Below, in pieces: positions 8,986-17,820 of a DNA stretch of 64,000 nucleotides (position 1 is its first letter; each line of letters begins with the position of its first letter). The notes beneath the pieces are model-generated. The model did no database searches. It was not told the DNA's origin and worked only from the letters and a program-made list of their open reading frames with translations. The translations under genes and the position numbers were made by a program. Source of the stretch: Zoogloea sp041914405 (lineage in GTDB: Bacteria > Pseudomonadota > Gammaproteobacteria > Burkholderiales > Rhodocyclaceae); the NCBI RefSeq assembly GCF_041914405.1, contig NZ_JAYSDK010000010.1, forward strand, positions 1 through 64,000, read 5' to 3'.

Positions 8986-9672
8986 ATGCGCATCCTTATC
9001 GTCGAAGACGACCCCCTACTGGCCGACGGCGTTGCGCAATTGCTGCGCGGTGCCGGCTTCACCACCGACTACGTGGGCACCGCCGAACTGGCGGAAGCTG
9101 CACTGGCTGCCGAGAAATTCGACCTGCTAGTGCTCGACATCGGCCTCCCCGGCATGGATGGGCTGGAGCTGCTGAGCCGCCTGCGGGCCCGCCACAATCC
9201 CATCCACGTGCTGATGCTGACCGCCCGCGACGCTCTCAATGAACGAGTGCGCGGCCTCAACCTGGGCGCCGACGACTACCTCACCAAACCCTTCGCGGCG
9301 GTCGAACTGCTCGCCCGCGTCAATGCGCTGGCCCGCCGCAGCCGCGGCCAGGGCAGCGCCCGACGCGAATTCGGCCCACTGGTGCTCGACGAGGAAGCCC
9401 ACCGGGCCTGGCTGGACGGCCAGCCGCTGGAATTGCCGCAACGTGAATGGGCGATCCTGACCTTCCTGCTCGACAACCTGGAGCGTGTCCTCAGCAAGGA
9501 ACGCATCGTCGCTGCCGTCTGCTCCTGGGACGAGGACATGAGCGAGAACGCCGTCGAGGTTTATGTCTCCCGCCTGCGCACCAAGCTGGAGCCGGCGGGC
9601 ATCCGCATCCGCACCGTACGCGGCCTGGGCTACATGCTCGAAGACATGCCCCATGACGCGAAGCCTGCGTAA
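8986..9672 (+). CDS. OmpR/PhoB-family response regulator of the metal-efflux operon
   Basis: 228 residues: receiver domain with acidic pocket (IVEDDP), phospho-acceptor D51 in LVLDIGLPGMDG, the switch region LMLTARDA and KPF, then a winged-helix DNA-binding domain (SENAVEVYVSRLRTKLEPAGIRIRTVRGLGYML). It starts 3 bases after the czcA stop and overlaps the kinase gene by 20 bases, so it is translated with both. By analogy with CzcR/CopR/QseB-type regulators it probably activates the czc operon when metal is sensed. Confidence 0.95.
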   Translation: MRILIVEDDPLLADGVAQLLRGAGFTTDYVGTAELAEAALAAEKFDLLVLDIGLPGMDGLELLSRLRARHNPIHVLMLTARDALNERVRGLNLGADDYLTKPFAAVELLARVNALARRSRGQGSARREFGPLVLDEEAHRAWLDGQPLELPQREWAILTFLLDNLERVLSKERIVAAVCSWDEDMSENAVEVYVSRLRTKLEPAGIRIRTVRGLGYMLEDMPHDAKPA

Positions 9673-11035
9673 GGCGCTGCTGCTGTGGTTGCTGCTGCCA
9701 GCCGGCCTCGCCGTGGCGACCTTCCTGCCGCTGGCCTACCACCTGATCCACCAGCCGGCGATGGAAGCCTTCGACCAGGCCCTGGCCGATGCCGGCCTGG
9801 CCCTGGTGCCCCACCTGGAAGTCATCGGCGGCGAGCCGCGCTTCGTCTTCCCGGCCGCCGCCGAACAGGTGCTGCGCACCGACCGGGTGGACGAGGTGTA
9901 CTTCCTGGTCCTCGGCCCCAATGAGCGTTTCGTCGCCGGCGACATCGGCCTGCCCCATGCCAGTCCAAACGACAACGCGGAATCCGACGGCGAGGAGCGA
10001 CTCAATTTCGACTCCCACTTCCGTGGCCACCCGATCCGGGTCAGCACCCTGCGCCGCACCATCGCCGGCGAAACCTTCCTGTTCGTCACCGCCGAAACCA
10101 CCCGCAAGCGTGATCGGCTGCGCGTAGACCTGACTTTCGCGCTGGCCCTGCCGCTGATCTTCTTCGCCGGCGCCACCGGCCTGACCATCTGGTTCGGCAT
10201 CCGCCATGCCCTACTGCCGGTGGAAGATATCCGCGCCGCGCTGAAGCGGATGGGGCACCGTGCCCTTCAGCCGCTGGACGCGGCCTCCGCCCCGACCGAG
10301 ATCCGCCCGCTGGTCGACGAATTCAACCTCGTGCTCGACCGCCTTGAACAGGCGGCAGCGGCCCAGCAACGCTTCGTCGCCAACGCGGCCCACCAGCTGC
10401 GCACGCCCCTGGCCGGCGTCCGCACCCAGCTCGAACTGCTGCAGCGGGAGAACGACGCCAACGTGCGGGAAGCCCGCTGCGCACAATGCATCAGCGCCAT
10501 CGAGCGTCTCGGCCACCTGGTCAATCAAATGCTGGTGCTGCTGTCGGCGGAACCCAGCGGCCGTCACGCCGGCCTGGCAGCCCCCATCGACGTGCCCGAG
10601 CTGATCCGCGAACGCAGTCCGGAATGGATCCGCCTGGCCGAAGCCCACCACATCGATCTGGGCTTCGAACTGCAGGCCGCCGCGGTCAGCGGCGACAAGC
10701 TGCTGCTCGGCGAGGCCATTGCCAACCTGGTGATCAACGCCATCCACTACACGCCGGCCAAGGGCGAAGTGACAATCCGCTGCCGTCAGCAGGGCGACGA
10801 CGTCCTCATTGACGTGGAGGACAACGGCCCAGGCATCCCCGCCGACGCCCGCGAACGCGTCTTCGAACGCTTCTTCCGCCTGCCCGGCACCACGGGCCAG
10901 GGCAGCGGCCTGGGGCTGGCCATCGTGCGCGAGATCGCCCGCGGCTTCGGCGGCGAAGTCTGCGCCCTCGCCCCGAGCGACGGTCAGGGCGCCCGGCTGC
11001 AGGTCCGCCTGCCGGCGATCCCCTCCTCGCCCTGA
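9653..11035 (+). CDS. Sensor histidine kinase of the metal-efflux operon
   Basis: About 460 residues. TM1 (residues 7-29) and TM2 (about 160-183) flank a periplasmic sensor region of roughly 130 residues. A HAMP-like segment follows, then HisKA with H247 in FVANAAHQLRTPLAG and a HATPase domain with N (NLVINAIHYTP), G1 (DVEDNGPGIP) and G2 (GQGSGLGLAIV) boxes. It autophosphorylates and donates phosphate to the preceding regulator. The chosen ATG lies inside the regulator's last codons; upstream sequence in this frame is a shadow. The periplasmic domain lacks an obvious His/Cys cluster, so metal binding is inferred only from context. Confidence 0.93.
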   Translation: MTRSLRKALLLWLLLPAGLAVATFLPLAYHLIHQPAMEAFDQALADAGLALVPHLEVIGGEPRFVFPAAAEQVLRTDRVDEVYFLVLGPNERFVAGDIGLPHASPNDNAESDGEERLNFDSHFRGHPIRVSTLRRTIAGETFLFVTAETTRKRDRLRVDLTFALALPLIFFAGATGLTIWFGIRHALLPVEDIRAALKRMGHRALQPLDAASAPTEIRPLVDEFNLVLDRLEQAAAAQQRFVANAAHQLRTPLAGVRTQLELLQRENDANVREARCAQCISAIERLGHLVNQMLVLLSAEPSGRHAGLAAPIDVPELIRERSPEWIRLAEAHHIDLGFELQAAAVSGDKLLLGEAIANLVINAIHYTPAKGEVTIRCRQQGDDVLIDVEDNGPGIPADARERVFERFFRLPGTTGQGSGLGLAIVREIARGFGGEVCALAPSDGQGARLQVRLPAIPSSP

Positions 11036-11247
11036 CACCCGGCGACCAGGCGCTGCCCACGCCGCGGCAACGCCCGCCCCCATCCGCATCCCCCCATGCC
11101 GCGCTCAAGTGGCTGGCATTTTCATGCCCATGCAAAACGGGCATTGAAAGATGGCGGCCTTACCCGTACCGTATGCGCCGAACGCGCGCGGCACGGCTTG
11201 CGCTTGCCGCGCGCCCCTTTACCGCCTACCGGATGGAGATCCCCAGC

Positions 11248-12051
11248 ATGGCCATGGATGTCGTCGATTACGAAATCTTCGGAAACGAAATGCAGTACGT
11301 CGAGGTGGAGCTCGACCCGGGCGAGGCCGCCGTCGGCGAAGCCGGCGTGATGATGTACATGCAGGACGGGATCCAGATGGACACCATCTTCGGTGACGGC
11401 TCGGCCCAGCAGAGCGGCCTGTTCGGCAAGCTGCTCGGCGCCGGCAAGCGCCTGCTAACCGGCGAGAGCCTGTTCACCACCATCTATCACAACGAGGGCA
11501 GCGGCAAGCGCCGGGTCGCCTTCGCCGCCCCCTACCCCGGCAAGATCGTGCCGGTGGACCTGTCCACGGTCGGCGGCACGCTGATCTGCCAGAAGGACTC
11601 CTTCCTCGCCGCCGCCAAGGGCGTCTCCCTCGGCATCGCCTTCCAGAAGAAGATCGGCGTCGGCCTGTTCGGCGGAGAAGGCTTCATCATGCAGAAGCTG
11701 GACGGCGACGGCATGGCCTTCATCCATGCCGGCGGCACCCTGCTCGAAAAGACCCTCGCCCCCGGCGAAACCCTGCGGGTGGACACTGGCTGCGTGGTGG
11801 CCTTCCAGCCCAGCGTCGATTTCGATATCCAGTACGCCGGCAAAATCAAGACCGCCCTGTTCGGCGGCGAAGGCCTGTTCTTCGCCACCCTCACCGGGCC
11901 CGGCAAGGTGTGGCTGCAGTCCCTGCCCCTATCGCGCATGGCCGACCGCATCGTGATGGCCTCCCGCGTGGTGCAGGGTGGTGGCGGCAAGGAAAGCACC
12001 TCGCTGCTCGGCGGCATCGGCCTCGGCTCCCTGCTCGGCGACGACGATTGA
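11248..12051 (+). CDS. AIM24-family protein (TIGR00266-like)
   Basis: About 267 residues of AIM24-family beta-rich fold. The family-typical ending motifs GVGLFGGEGFIMQKLDGDG and ALFGGEGLFFATLTGPGKVWLQSLP are present, built from repeated GLFGGEG-type turns. The C-terminus is Gly-rich. The biochemical role of bacterial AIM24 proteins is unknown; the mitochondrial relative Aim24 affects inner-membrane organisation. ATG 11248 is preceded by GGAG at 9 bases; an in-frame ATG at 11233 and an upstream one at 11173 lack this. The M48 protease gene follows 33 bases later, probably co-transcribed. Confidence 0.88.
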   Translation: MAMDVVDYEIFGNEMQYVEVELDPGEAAVGEAGVMMYMQDGIQMDTIFGDGSAQQSGLFGKLLGAGKRLLTGESLFTTIYHNEGSGKRRVAFAAPYPGKIVPVDLSTVGGTLICQKDSFLAAAKGVSLGIAFQKKIGVGLFGGEGFIMQKLDGDGMAFIHAGGTLLEKTLAPGETLRVDTGCVVAFQPSVDFDIQYAGKIKTALFGGEGLFFATLTGPGKVWLQSLPLSRMADRIVMASRVVQGGGGKESTSLLGGIGLGSLLGDDD

Positions 12052-12084
12052 GCGCCGCCGCGCCAGCGACTGGAAGGTAATCCC

Positions 12085-13179
12085 ATGAGCGATGCACCGG
12101 TTTCCGCCCGCTACTACCCGCCGAGCGGTGACGCCCACGGCCACCCGGCACTGCTGCGCTGGGAGGGCGGACATCTGCTCGTCGCCCCGGAGGATTCCGA
12201 CCCGTTGCGCATAAGCGCCGCCGCACTGCGCGCCGAGGCGCGGGGCTTCAACCACAGCCAGTGGGCGATCGCCTGGCCAGGCGAAGGCGGCGAGCACCTG
12301 CTGATCGTCGCCGACCAAGCCATCGCGCCGCTACGCACCGCCGCGCCGGCCCTGTTCGCCGCCGGAGCCCACGCCCAGCACAAGACCCATCGGCGCTTCG
12401 GCCTCGGCGTGACGGCACTGATCCTGCTGCCGCTACTCCTCATCGCCGGCATCTTCCTGGCCGTCGAGCCACTGGCCGACCGGGTCGTCGAACACATCCC
12501 GCCGTCCATCGAGAAGCAGATCGGCGAAGCGGTGCTGGCCCGCACCCGCCTCGACAGCAAACTGATCGAACAGGGCCCGGCGCTGGATGCGCTGCAGCTC
12601 ATCGGCAAGCGCCTGGCCCGCCCTGGAGAAGACCTGCGCTTCTACCTGGCCGAACGCCCCGACATCAACGCCTTCGCCGCCCCAGGCGGCGTGGTGGTGG
12701 TGTATTCGGGACTGATCAAGCAGGCCAGCTCGGCGGAAGACGTGGCCGGCGTACTGGCCCACGAGATCGCCCACGTGGAGCTGCGCCACAGCCTGCGCCA
12801 GATCGTCCGTTCGGCCGGCCTGCGGGTCATCGTGTCGGCGCTGTTCGGCGACTACGGCGCCCTCGGCAGCTGGGGGGCCCAGCTGGGCGAGCTGAAATTC
12901 TCGCGGGATGCCGAGCGGGAAGCCGACGCCCGCGGCCTGCAACGCCTGGCCGAGGCGCGCATCGACCCTCAGGGCATGCTGCGCTTCTTCGAGACGCTGG
13001 CACGCGGCGAAAGCACCGCCACTTCGGCGGTGCCGACGGTTTTCTCCACCCACCCGGCAACCGCCGAGCGCATCGATACGCTGCGTAAAGCCCTCGCGCA
13101 ACATTCGGCTGGAGACGTCGCCCCAATCCCGGTCAACTGGGATCGTGTTCGCCAATCCCTACTGCCAGCCGCACGTTAA
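12085..13179 (+). CDS. M48-family membrane zinc metalloprotease
   Basis: 364 residues. An N-terminal cytosolic part of about 100 residues is followed by one transmembrane segment (about 105-127) and a peptidase domain. The catalytic HExxH is HEIAH at 226-230, and a downstream EREAD supplies the third zinc ligand, both diagnostic of the M48 (Ste24/HtpX/BepA-like) family. FSTHPATAERI near the C-terminus is the conserved family ending. Likely role is membrane or periplasmic protein quality control. GGAAGG precedes the ATG. It follows the AIM24-family gene closely. The long N-terminal extension before the membrane segment is unlike periplasmic BepA proteins. Confidence 0.92.
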   Translation: MSDAPVSARYYPPSGDAHGHPALLRWEGGHLLVAPEDSDPLRISAAALRAEARGFNHSQWAIAWPGEGGEHLLIVADQAIAPLRTAAPALFAAGAHAQHKTHRRFGLGVTALILLPLLLIAGIFLAVEPLADRVVEHIPPSIEKQIGEAVLARTRLDSKLIEQGPALDALQLIGKRLARPGEDLRFYLAERPDINAFAAPGGVVVVYSGLIKQASSAEDVAGVLAHEIAHVELRHSLRQIVRSAGLRVIVSALFGDYGALGSWGAQLGELKFSRDAEREADARGLQRLAEARIDPQGMLRFFETLARGESTATSAVPTVFSTHPATAERIDTLRKALAQHSAGDVAPIPVNWDRVRQSLLPAAR

Positions 13180-13256
13180 ACGGTTCGCCATGATCGGCCC
13201 GGGAGTACAAGTCAGCTAACATAAGGACCCTGTTCCCTAGGGGTCATCGCCAAAGC

Positions 13257-13955
13257 ATGAGCACACAAGAAAAAAATCCCGTCGTCTTCGGCACCGAAGA
13301 CCTGCTGCTGAGTCTCTGCAACTCGGTCACCAAGGTTCTCAGCGTGGCCACCCATAGCCAGATCCGCTATTCGGGCATGGTCCAGCGCATCACCAAAACC
13401 TGCCTGAAGCCGGATATCGGCTGCTTCGTGCTGTTCGATGGCGGCTTCTCCGGACTGGTGGTGATCAACTTCTCGGCCCAGTCGGCGATGGAGTTGTACG
13501 AGAGCTACATGCTCAACATGGGGATGGCCAAGGAAGACCTGGCCAGCTCCTACACCTCGGACGACGTCAGCAACGTGATGGGCGAGCTGATGAACCAGAT
13601 CGTCGGCGACTTCACCGGCCAGGTGGGGCGTGAGCTGCAGACCCACATCACGCAGAATCAGCCGAAGATGCTGGTCCTCAACAAGCAGGTGGTGCTCAGC
13701 GTGGACACCCACCTGGACCAGCCCGAGACCCGCCGGGTGACCTTCTACACCGGCCGCAACAACATCTTCTACCTGGAACTGGCGATCGACCGCACGGAGT
13801 TCATCAAGCTCTACGACTTCGAACCCCAGGACGCCCCCGATCCGGACGCCCTGATCGACGCCGCCGACGCTACGCCGAATGCAGCCACTGCAGCCCCCCC
13901 TGGCAACGGCGGTGGCGACGACCACGACGATCTGCTCAAGTCCCTCGGCTTCTGA
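13257..13955 (+). CDS. CheX/CheC-fold protein, DUF3334-like
   Basis: 232 residues. The segment SNVMGELMNQIVGDFTGQV has the E-x2-N spacing of the CheC/CheX/FliY phosphatase active-site helix, and the N-terminal half (RYSGMVQRITKTCLKPDIGCFVLFDGGFSGLVVINFS) fits the same fold. Length and overall sequence resemble the DUF3334 group. It may dephosphorylate or bind a receiver-domain protein, but no chemotaxis gene is adjacent. The C-terminal 35 residues are Ala/Pro/Asp-rich and ending DDLLKSLGF, which looks like a flexible tail with a terminal docking peptide. Function is inferred from fold only. Confidence 0.7.
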   Translation: MSTQEKNPVVFGTEDLLLSLCNSVTKVLSVATHSQIRYSGMVQRITKTCLKPDIGCFVLFDGGFSGLVVINFSAQSAMELYESYMLNMGMAKEDLASSYTSDDVSNVMGELMNQIVGDFTGQVGRELQTHITQNQPKMLVLNKQVVLSVDTHLDQPETRRVTFYTGRNNIFYLELAIDRTEFIKLYDFEPQDAPDPDALIDAADATPNAATAAPPGNGGGDDHDDLLKSLGF

Positions 13956-13964
13956 ACTGCACGT

Positions 13965-14537
13965 TCAGGCGGGCAGGTCGGCGGGGGTATCCACGTCGCG
14001 CAGGCAGCCCGCGTCGTCGGTCTCGATGGCAAGGAGGTCCGCCTTGTGGGCCGACAGAATCGCCCGCGCGCCCTCGTCGCCGGCGAGGCCCAGCAGTTCA
14101 TCCCGCCAGCGGGCCGCGAAGCCGACCGGGTGGCCACGCCGCCCGTCGTGAAAAGGCGCCGCCAGCATCGCACCACCGCTGACGGCATCGACAACTCGGA
14201 CGAGGGTATCGACTTGGAGGAACGGCATGTCGGCCAGCGCAACGACCCAGCCAGCCGCGTCGGCACTGGCCGCCACGCCGGCGGCCAGGCTGTGCCCCAT
14301 GCCATCCGCCGCGGCCGGACAGAGGACCGTCTCCAGCCCTTCCGCCTGCAGCAGTCCGGCCAGTTCAAACTGCTCCGGGCGGAGCACCGCGATGCTTTGC
14401 GGGCAGGCTTCCCGCAGATGGCGCGCCGCGGCCACAGCGATCGGTGTGCCATCCGGCAGCAAATGCAGCAGCTTGTCGCCGCCAAAGCGCCGCCCCTGGC
14501 CCGCCGCGAGCAGCAGGCCGACCACCGCTCCCGTCAC
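13965..14537 (-). CDS. MobA-like molybdopterin nucleotidyltransferase (MocA-type)
   Basis: About 190 residues of MobA-like NTP-transferase fold: the N-terminal nucleotide-binding loop GLLLAAGQGRRFGGDK, then VVALADMPFLQ with the metal-binding Asp and the late GHPVGF segment. MocA-type enzymes convert Mo-molybdopterin plus CTP into the molybdopterin-cytosine dinucleotide cofactor used by xanthine-dehydrogenase-family enzymes, which fits the molybdoenzyme genes just upstream. The GTG start overlaps the stop of the XdhC-like gene (GTGA). Upstream frame extension gives Arg/Gly-rich shadow sequence. Purine-nucleotide preference (MobA proper) cannot be excluded. Confidence 0.88.
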   Translation of the reverse strand: MTGAVVGLLLAAGQGRRFGGDKLLHLLPDGTPIAVAAARHLREACPQSIAVLRPEQFELAGLLQAEGLETVLCPAAADGMGHSLAAGVAASADAAGWVVALADMPFLQVDTLVRVVDAVSGGAMLAAPFHDGRRGHPVGFAARWRDELLGLAGDEGARAILSAHKADLLAIETDDAGCLRDVDTPADLPA

Positions 14538-15535
14538 GGGCGCACGCCGCAGCCGACGCTGGCGACCGCGCTCGCTTCGGCGCGTGGAACGACAACGCCG
14601 TTCTTCACCGCGGTCATCTCGGCCAGGATGGACACCGCGATCTCCGGCGGCGTGCGGCTGCCGATATGGATGCCGATCGGCCCGTGCAGGCGCCCGACCT
14701 CCCCTTCCGACAGGTCGAAATACTTGAGCAGACGCTCCTTGCGCGCCGCGTTGTTCACCCGCGAACCCAGCGCGCCCACATAGAAGGCCGGCGACTTGAG
14801 CGCCTCCAGCAGGGCCATGTCGTCCAGCTTGGGGTCGTGGGTCAGCGCGACGATGGCGGTGTGGGGATCGGGCCCCATCGCCAGCACCGCGTCGTCGGGC
14901 ATGCCGGCCACCAGCGGCGCGCCGGGCAAGTCCCACTCGACGGAATATTCCTCGCGCGGATCGCAGACGCTCACCGCGTAATCAAGCGCCTGGGCCATCG
15001 GCGCCAGGTAGCGGGCGATCTGCCCGGCACCGATGATCAGCAGGCGCCAGTGGGGGCCGTGGATCGTGCCCAGCCGGGTGCCATCCCACAGCAGGGCTTC
15101 GCCGCGGCAGGCATCCAGGATTCGCACCGCTCCGCTGTCCAGCTCGATCTCCCGACGCACCAGCTGGCCGGCCTCGATGCGCGTCGTCAGCTCGGCGAGC
15201 TGGGCCGCATCCGGCGCCGGCTCGACGACCAACTCCAGCGTACCGCCGCAGGGCAGGCCGAAGCGGTTGGCCTCTTCCCGCGTCACCCCGTAGCGCAGGA
15301 CGAAGGGCTGGCTGCCGGCGATGCGCCCGTCCAGCATGCGGGCGATCATGTCGTCCTCGATGCAGCCGCCGGACACCGAGCCCTGCACCCGACCGTCGTC
15401 GCGCAGGGCCATCCAGGCCCCGGCCGGCCGGGGCGCCGAGCCCCAGGTCTGGGCGACGGTGACGAGGGCCGCCCGGTGTCCTTCCTCGCGCCAGCGGCGC
15501 AGCGCGGCGAGGACCTGGAGATCCTGACTGTCCAT
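14534..15535 (-). CDS. XdhC-family molybdenum-cofactor insertion/sulfuration protein
   Basis: 333 residues with the XdhC/CoxI N-terminal domain (TVAQTWGSAPRPAGAWMAL, GSVSGGCIEDD) and a C-terminal Rossmann-like domain (LLIIGAGQIARYLAPMAQAL; VALTHDPKLDDMAL). XdhC proteins bind the molybdenum cofactor, support its sulfuration and deliver it to xanthine-dehydrogenase-family enzymes. It lies 78 bases downstream of the large molybdoenzyme subunit and overlaps the MobA-like gene, forming a maturation module. A near-palindromic repeat (15561-15592) sits in the gap before it. Confidence 0.93.
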   Translation of the reverse strand: MDSQDLQVLAALRRWREEGHRAALVTVAQTWGSAPRPAGAWMALRDDGRVQGSVSGGCIEDDMIARMLDGRIAGSQPFVLRYGVTREEANRFGLPCGGTLELVVEPAPDAAQLAELTTRIEAGQLVRREIELDSGAVRILDACRGEALLWDGTRLGTIHGPHWRLLIIGAGQIARYLAPMAQALDYAVSVCDPREEYSVEWDLPGAPLVAGMPDDAVLAMGPDPHTAIVALTHDPKLDDMALLEALKSPAFYVGALGSRVNNAARKERLLKYFDLSEGEVGRLHGPIGIHIGSRTPPEIAVSILAEMTAVKNGVVVPRAEASAVASVGCGVRP

Positions 15536-15560
15536 GCTTTGAACCTTTCCCTAAAAACCG

Positions 15561-15592
15561 ACCACAGGGACGAATGCACTCGCCCCTGTGGT
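15561..15592. repeat. Near-palindromic intergenic repeat, copy A
   Basis: ACCACAGGG-ACGA-atgcac-TCG-CCCCTGTGGT: an imperfect inverted repeat between the molybdoenzyme large subunit and xdhC-like genes. It shares the GCGAATnnATTCGC-like core layout with repeats at 19491 and 33943, although with longer arms. It might also act as an mRNA-stabilising or processing hairpin in the operon. Confidence 0.6.
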
Positions 15593-15613
15593 GAAGGTTG
15601 GAACCGCGCTCGC

Positions 15614-17809
15614 TCAGGCCTTCAGCTCATCGGAGCGGAAGGGCAGGCGAGTCAGCCACTTGCCGGTGGCGGCGGCGATCGCGTTGGCCACAGCCGGCGC
15701 CACCGGCGGCACGGCGGGCTCGCCGATGCCGGTCGGCTTCTCGGCAGACGGCACGATGTACACCTCGGTCTTCGGCATCTCGTTGATGCGGATCGGCGCG
15801 TACTCACCGAAATTGCCCTGCTCCACGACGCCATCCTTGAGAGTGATCTCGCCATGCAGCGCCGCCGACAGCGCAAAGCCCACCGAGCCTTCGACCTGGG
15901 CACGGATCACGTCCGGGTTGATTGCCACGCCGCAATCCACCGCGGTAACGACGCGATCGACGCGCAGACTGCCGTCGGCCTGCACCGTCACCTCGGCCAC
16001 CTGGGCCACGTAGGAGTGGAAGGACTCATGCACCGCCACGCCGCGACCACGGCGCTCGCCCGGCTTGCCCTTGGCCAGCGGCGTGCCCCAGCCGGCCTTC
16101 TCGGCGGCCAGGCGCAGCACGCCGGCGTGGCGCGGATGCTTGTCGAGCAGCTTGAGGCGCAGGGCCACCGGGTCCTGCTTCGACTCGGCCGCCAGCCGGT
16201 CGAGGAAGGTCTCGGTGGAATAGGCAGTATGCGTCGAGCCCACCGAGCGCCACCACAGGACGGGCACCGTGATGTCGCTGGGCGTGTGCAGTTCGACCTG
16301 CAGGTTGGGGATGCCGTAGGGCAGCGTTGCCGCACCTTCCACCGACAGTCCATCGACGCCGTCCTTGATCATGAAGGCCTCGAAGGGCGAGCCCTTGGCG
16401 ATGGACTGGCCGACCAGGCGATGGCGCCAGGCGCGGATCGAGCCGTCGGCATTCAGCGCAGCCTCCATCGCATGGTGGAACTGCGGCCGGTAGTAGCCGC
16501 CCTTCGTGTCGTCCTCGCGCAGCCACACCATCTTGACCGGCGCTCGGGTGCCGGCCGCCTTGACGATGGCAGCAGCCTCCTTGACGTAGTCGGAATCCTT
16601 GCAGGCGCGCCGGCCAAAGCTACCGCCGGCATACAGCATGTGGATGTTTACCTTCTCGGGCGGCAACCCGAACATGGCCGCCAGGTTGGCCTGGTCCACG
16701 GTCTGGAACTGCTCGCCGTTCCACACTTCAAGGCTGTCTCCGGTGAATTGCACGACGCAGTTCATCGGCTCCATCGCCGCGTGGGCGAGGTAGGGGAAGT
16801 CGTAGCTGGCCTTGACGATCTTGGCGGCGCCGGCCAGGGCCGCGTCCCCCTCGCCCTCCTTGCGGGCGATAAGGCCCGGGGTCTGGGCCAGCTCATGGTA
16901 GCGGGCGAAGATCTCCTCGCTGCCGAGCTTGAAGGCGGCGCTGTCGTCCCACTCGACGCTCAGCGCATCGCGGCCCTTCTTGGCGCTCCAGGTGTCCTTG
17001 GCGAGCACCGCGACGCCGTTGGGGATCGCCACCACATCGACGACGCCCTTGATCGCCTTGGTCTTGCTGGCGTCGAAGGATTTGACCTTGCCGCCGAAGC
17101 GCGGCGGGTGGGCGACCACCGCCACCAGCATGCCCGGCAGATGGACGTCCTGGGTGAACTGGGCCGTGCCGTTGGTCTTGGCGAAACTGTCCTTGCGCGG
17201 CGCATGCTTGCCGACGAGGCGGAAATCCTTCGGGTCCTTGAGGGCCACGGTGGCCGGCACGGCCTCGGCGGCGGCGGCATCGGCCAGCTCACCAAAAGTC
17301 GCCGTACGCTTGCTGGCCGCGTGGGACACGACACCGTCGCGCACGCTGATCTCGGCGGCCGGCACGTTCCAGCGCTTGGCGGCGGCGGCAACGAGCATCG
17401 CCCGCGCCACGGCGCCGGTCTGGCGCAGCTGTTCCCAGGAATTGGCCATCGCGGTGCTGCCGCCGGTGCCTTGCATGGGGCCGAAAGCCAGGTTGTTGTA
17501 GCGCTTGGCATCAGCCGGCGCGCCATCGACACGCACCTGCGACCAGGCGGCGTCGAGCTCTTCGGCAACGATGGTGGCCAGGCCGGTGTAGGTGCCCTGC
17601 CCCATTTCGAGGTGCTTGGAGATCACCGTCACCGAGTTGTCGGCGCCGATGCGCAGGAAGGGGGTCGGCTCGAAACTCGCGCCCGTACCGGCGGCGGCAG
17701 CCGTCTTCGCGCCCTTGGCGGCGAAAGCCGGCAGCGTGAGGCCGAGGGTCAAACCGGCGGAGCCTTGCAGAAAGTGGCGGCGGGAGAGGTTGTGAATGGT
17801 TTGGGTCAT
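15614..17809 (-). CDS. Molybdopterin-binding large subunit of an aldehyde/isoquinoline-type oxidoreductase (IorB-like)
   Basis: 731 residues with a Tat signal (SRRHFLQGSAG) at the N-terminus, so the folded enzyme is probably exported to the periplasm. LEMGQGTYTGLATIVAEELD and QGTGGSTAMANSW are molybdopterin contacts of the xanthine-oxidase family, and GIGEPAVPP near the C-terminus carries the catalytic Glu. GGSFGRRACKD is the IorB-like cofactor-loop variant. It would hydroxylate an N-heterocycle or oxidise an aldehyde; the substrate is not deducible. The 2Fe-2S subunit gene lies 11 bases upstream. No FAD subunit is present, typical of the IorAB type that passes electrons to cytochromes. Confidence 0.93.
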   Translation of the reverse strand: MTQTIHNLSRRHFLQGSAGLTLGLTLPAFAAKGAKTAAAAGTGASFEPTPFLRIGADNSVTVISKHLEMGQGTYTGLATIVAEELDAAWSQVRVDGAPADAKRYNNLAFGPMQGTGGSTAMANSWEQLRQTGAVARAMLVAAAAKRWNVPAAEISVRDGVVSHAASKRTATFGELADAAAAEAVPATVALKDPKDFRLVGKHAPRKDSFAKTNGTAQFTQDVHLPGMLVAVVAHPPRFGGKVKSFDASKTKAIKGVVDVVAIPNGVAVLAKDTWSAKKGRDALSVEWDDSAAFKLGSEEIFARYHELAQTPGLIARKEGEGDAALAGAAKIVKASYDFPYLAHAAMEPMNCVVQFTGDSLEVWNGEQFQTVDQANLAAMFGLPPEKVNIHMLYAGGSFGRRACKDSDYVKEAAAIVKAAGTRAPVKMVWLREDDTKGGYYRPQFHHAMEAALNADGSIRAWRHRLVGQSIAKGSPFEAFMIKDGVDGLSVEGAATLPYGIPNLQVELHTPSDITVPVLWWRSVGSTHTAYSTETFLDRLAAESKQDPVALRLKLLDKHPRHAGVLRLAAEKAGWGTPLAKGKPGERRGRGVAVHESFHSYVAQVAEVTVQADGSLRVDRVVTAVDCGVAINPDVIRAQVEGSVGFALSAALHGEITLKDGVVEQGNFGEYAPIRINEMPKTEVYIVPSAEKPTGIGEPAVPPVAPAVANAIAAATGKWLTRLPFRSDELKA

Positions 17810-17820
17810 GTCGTCTCTCC

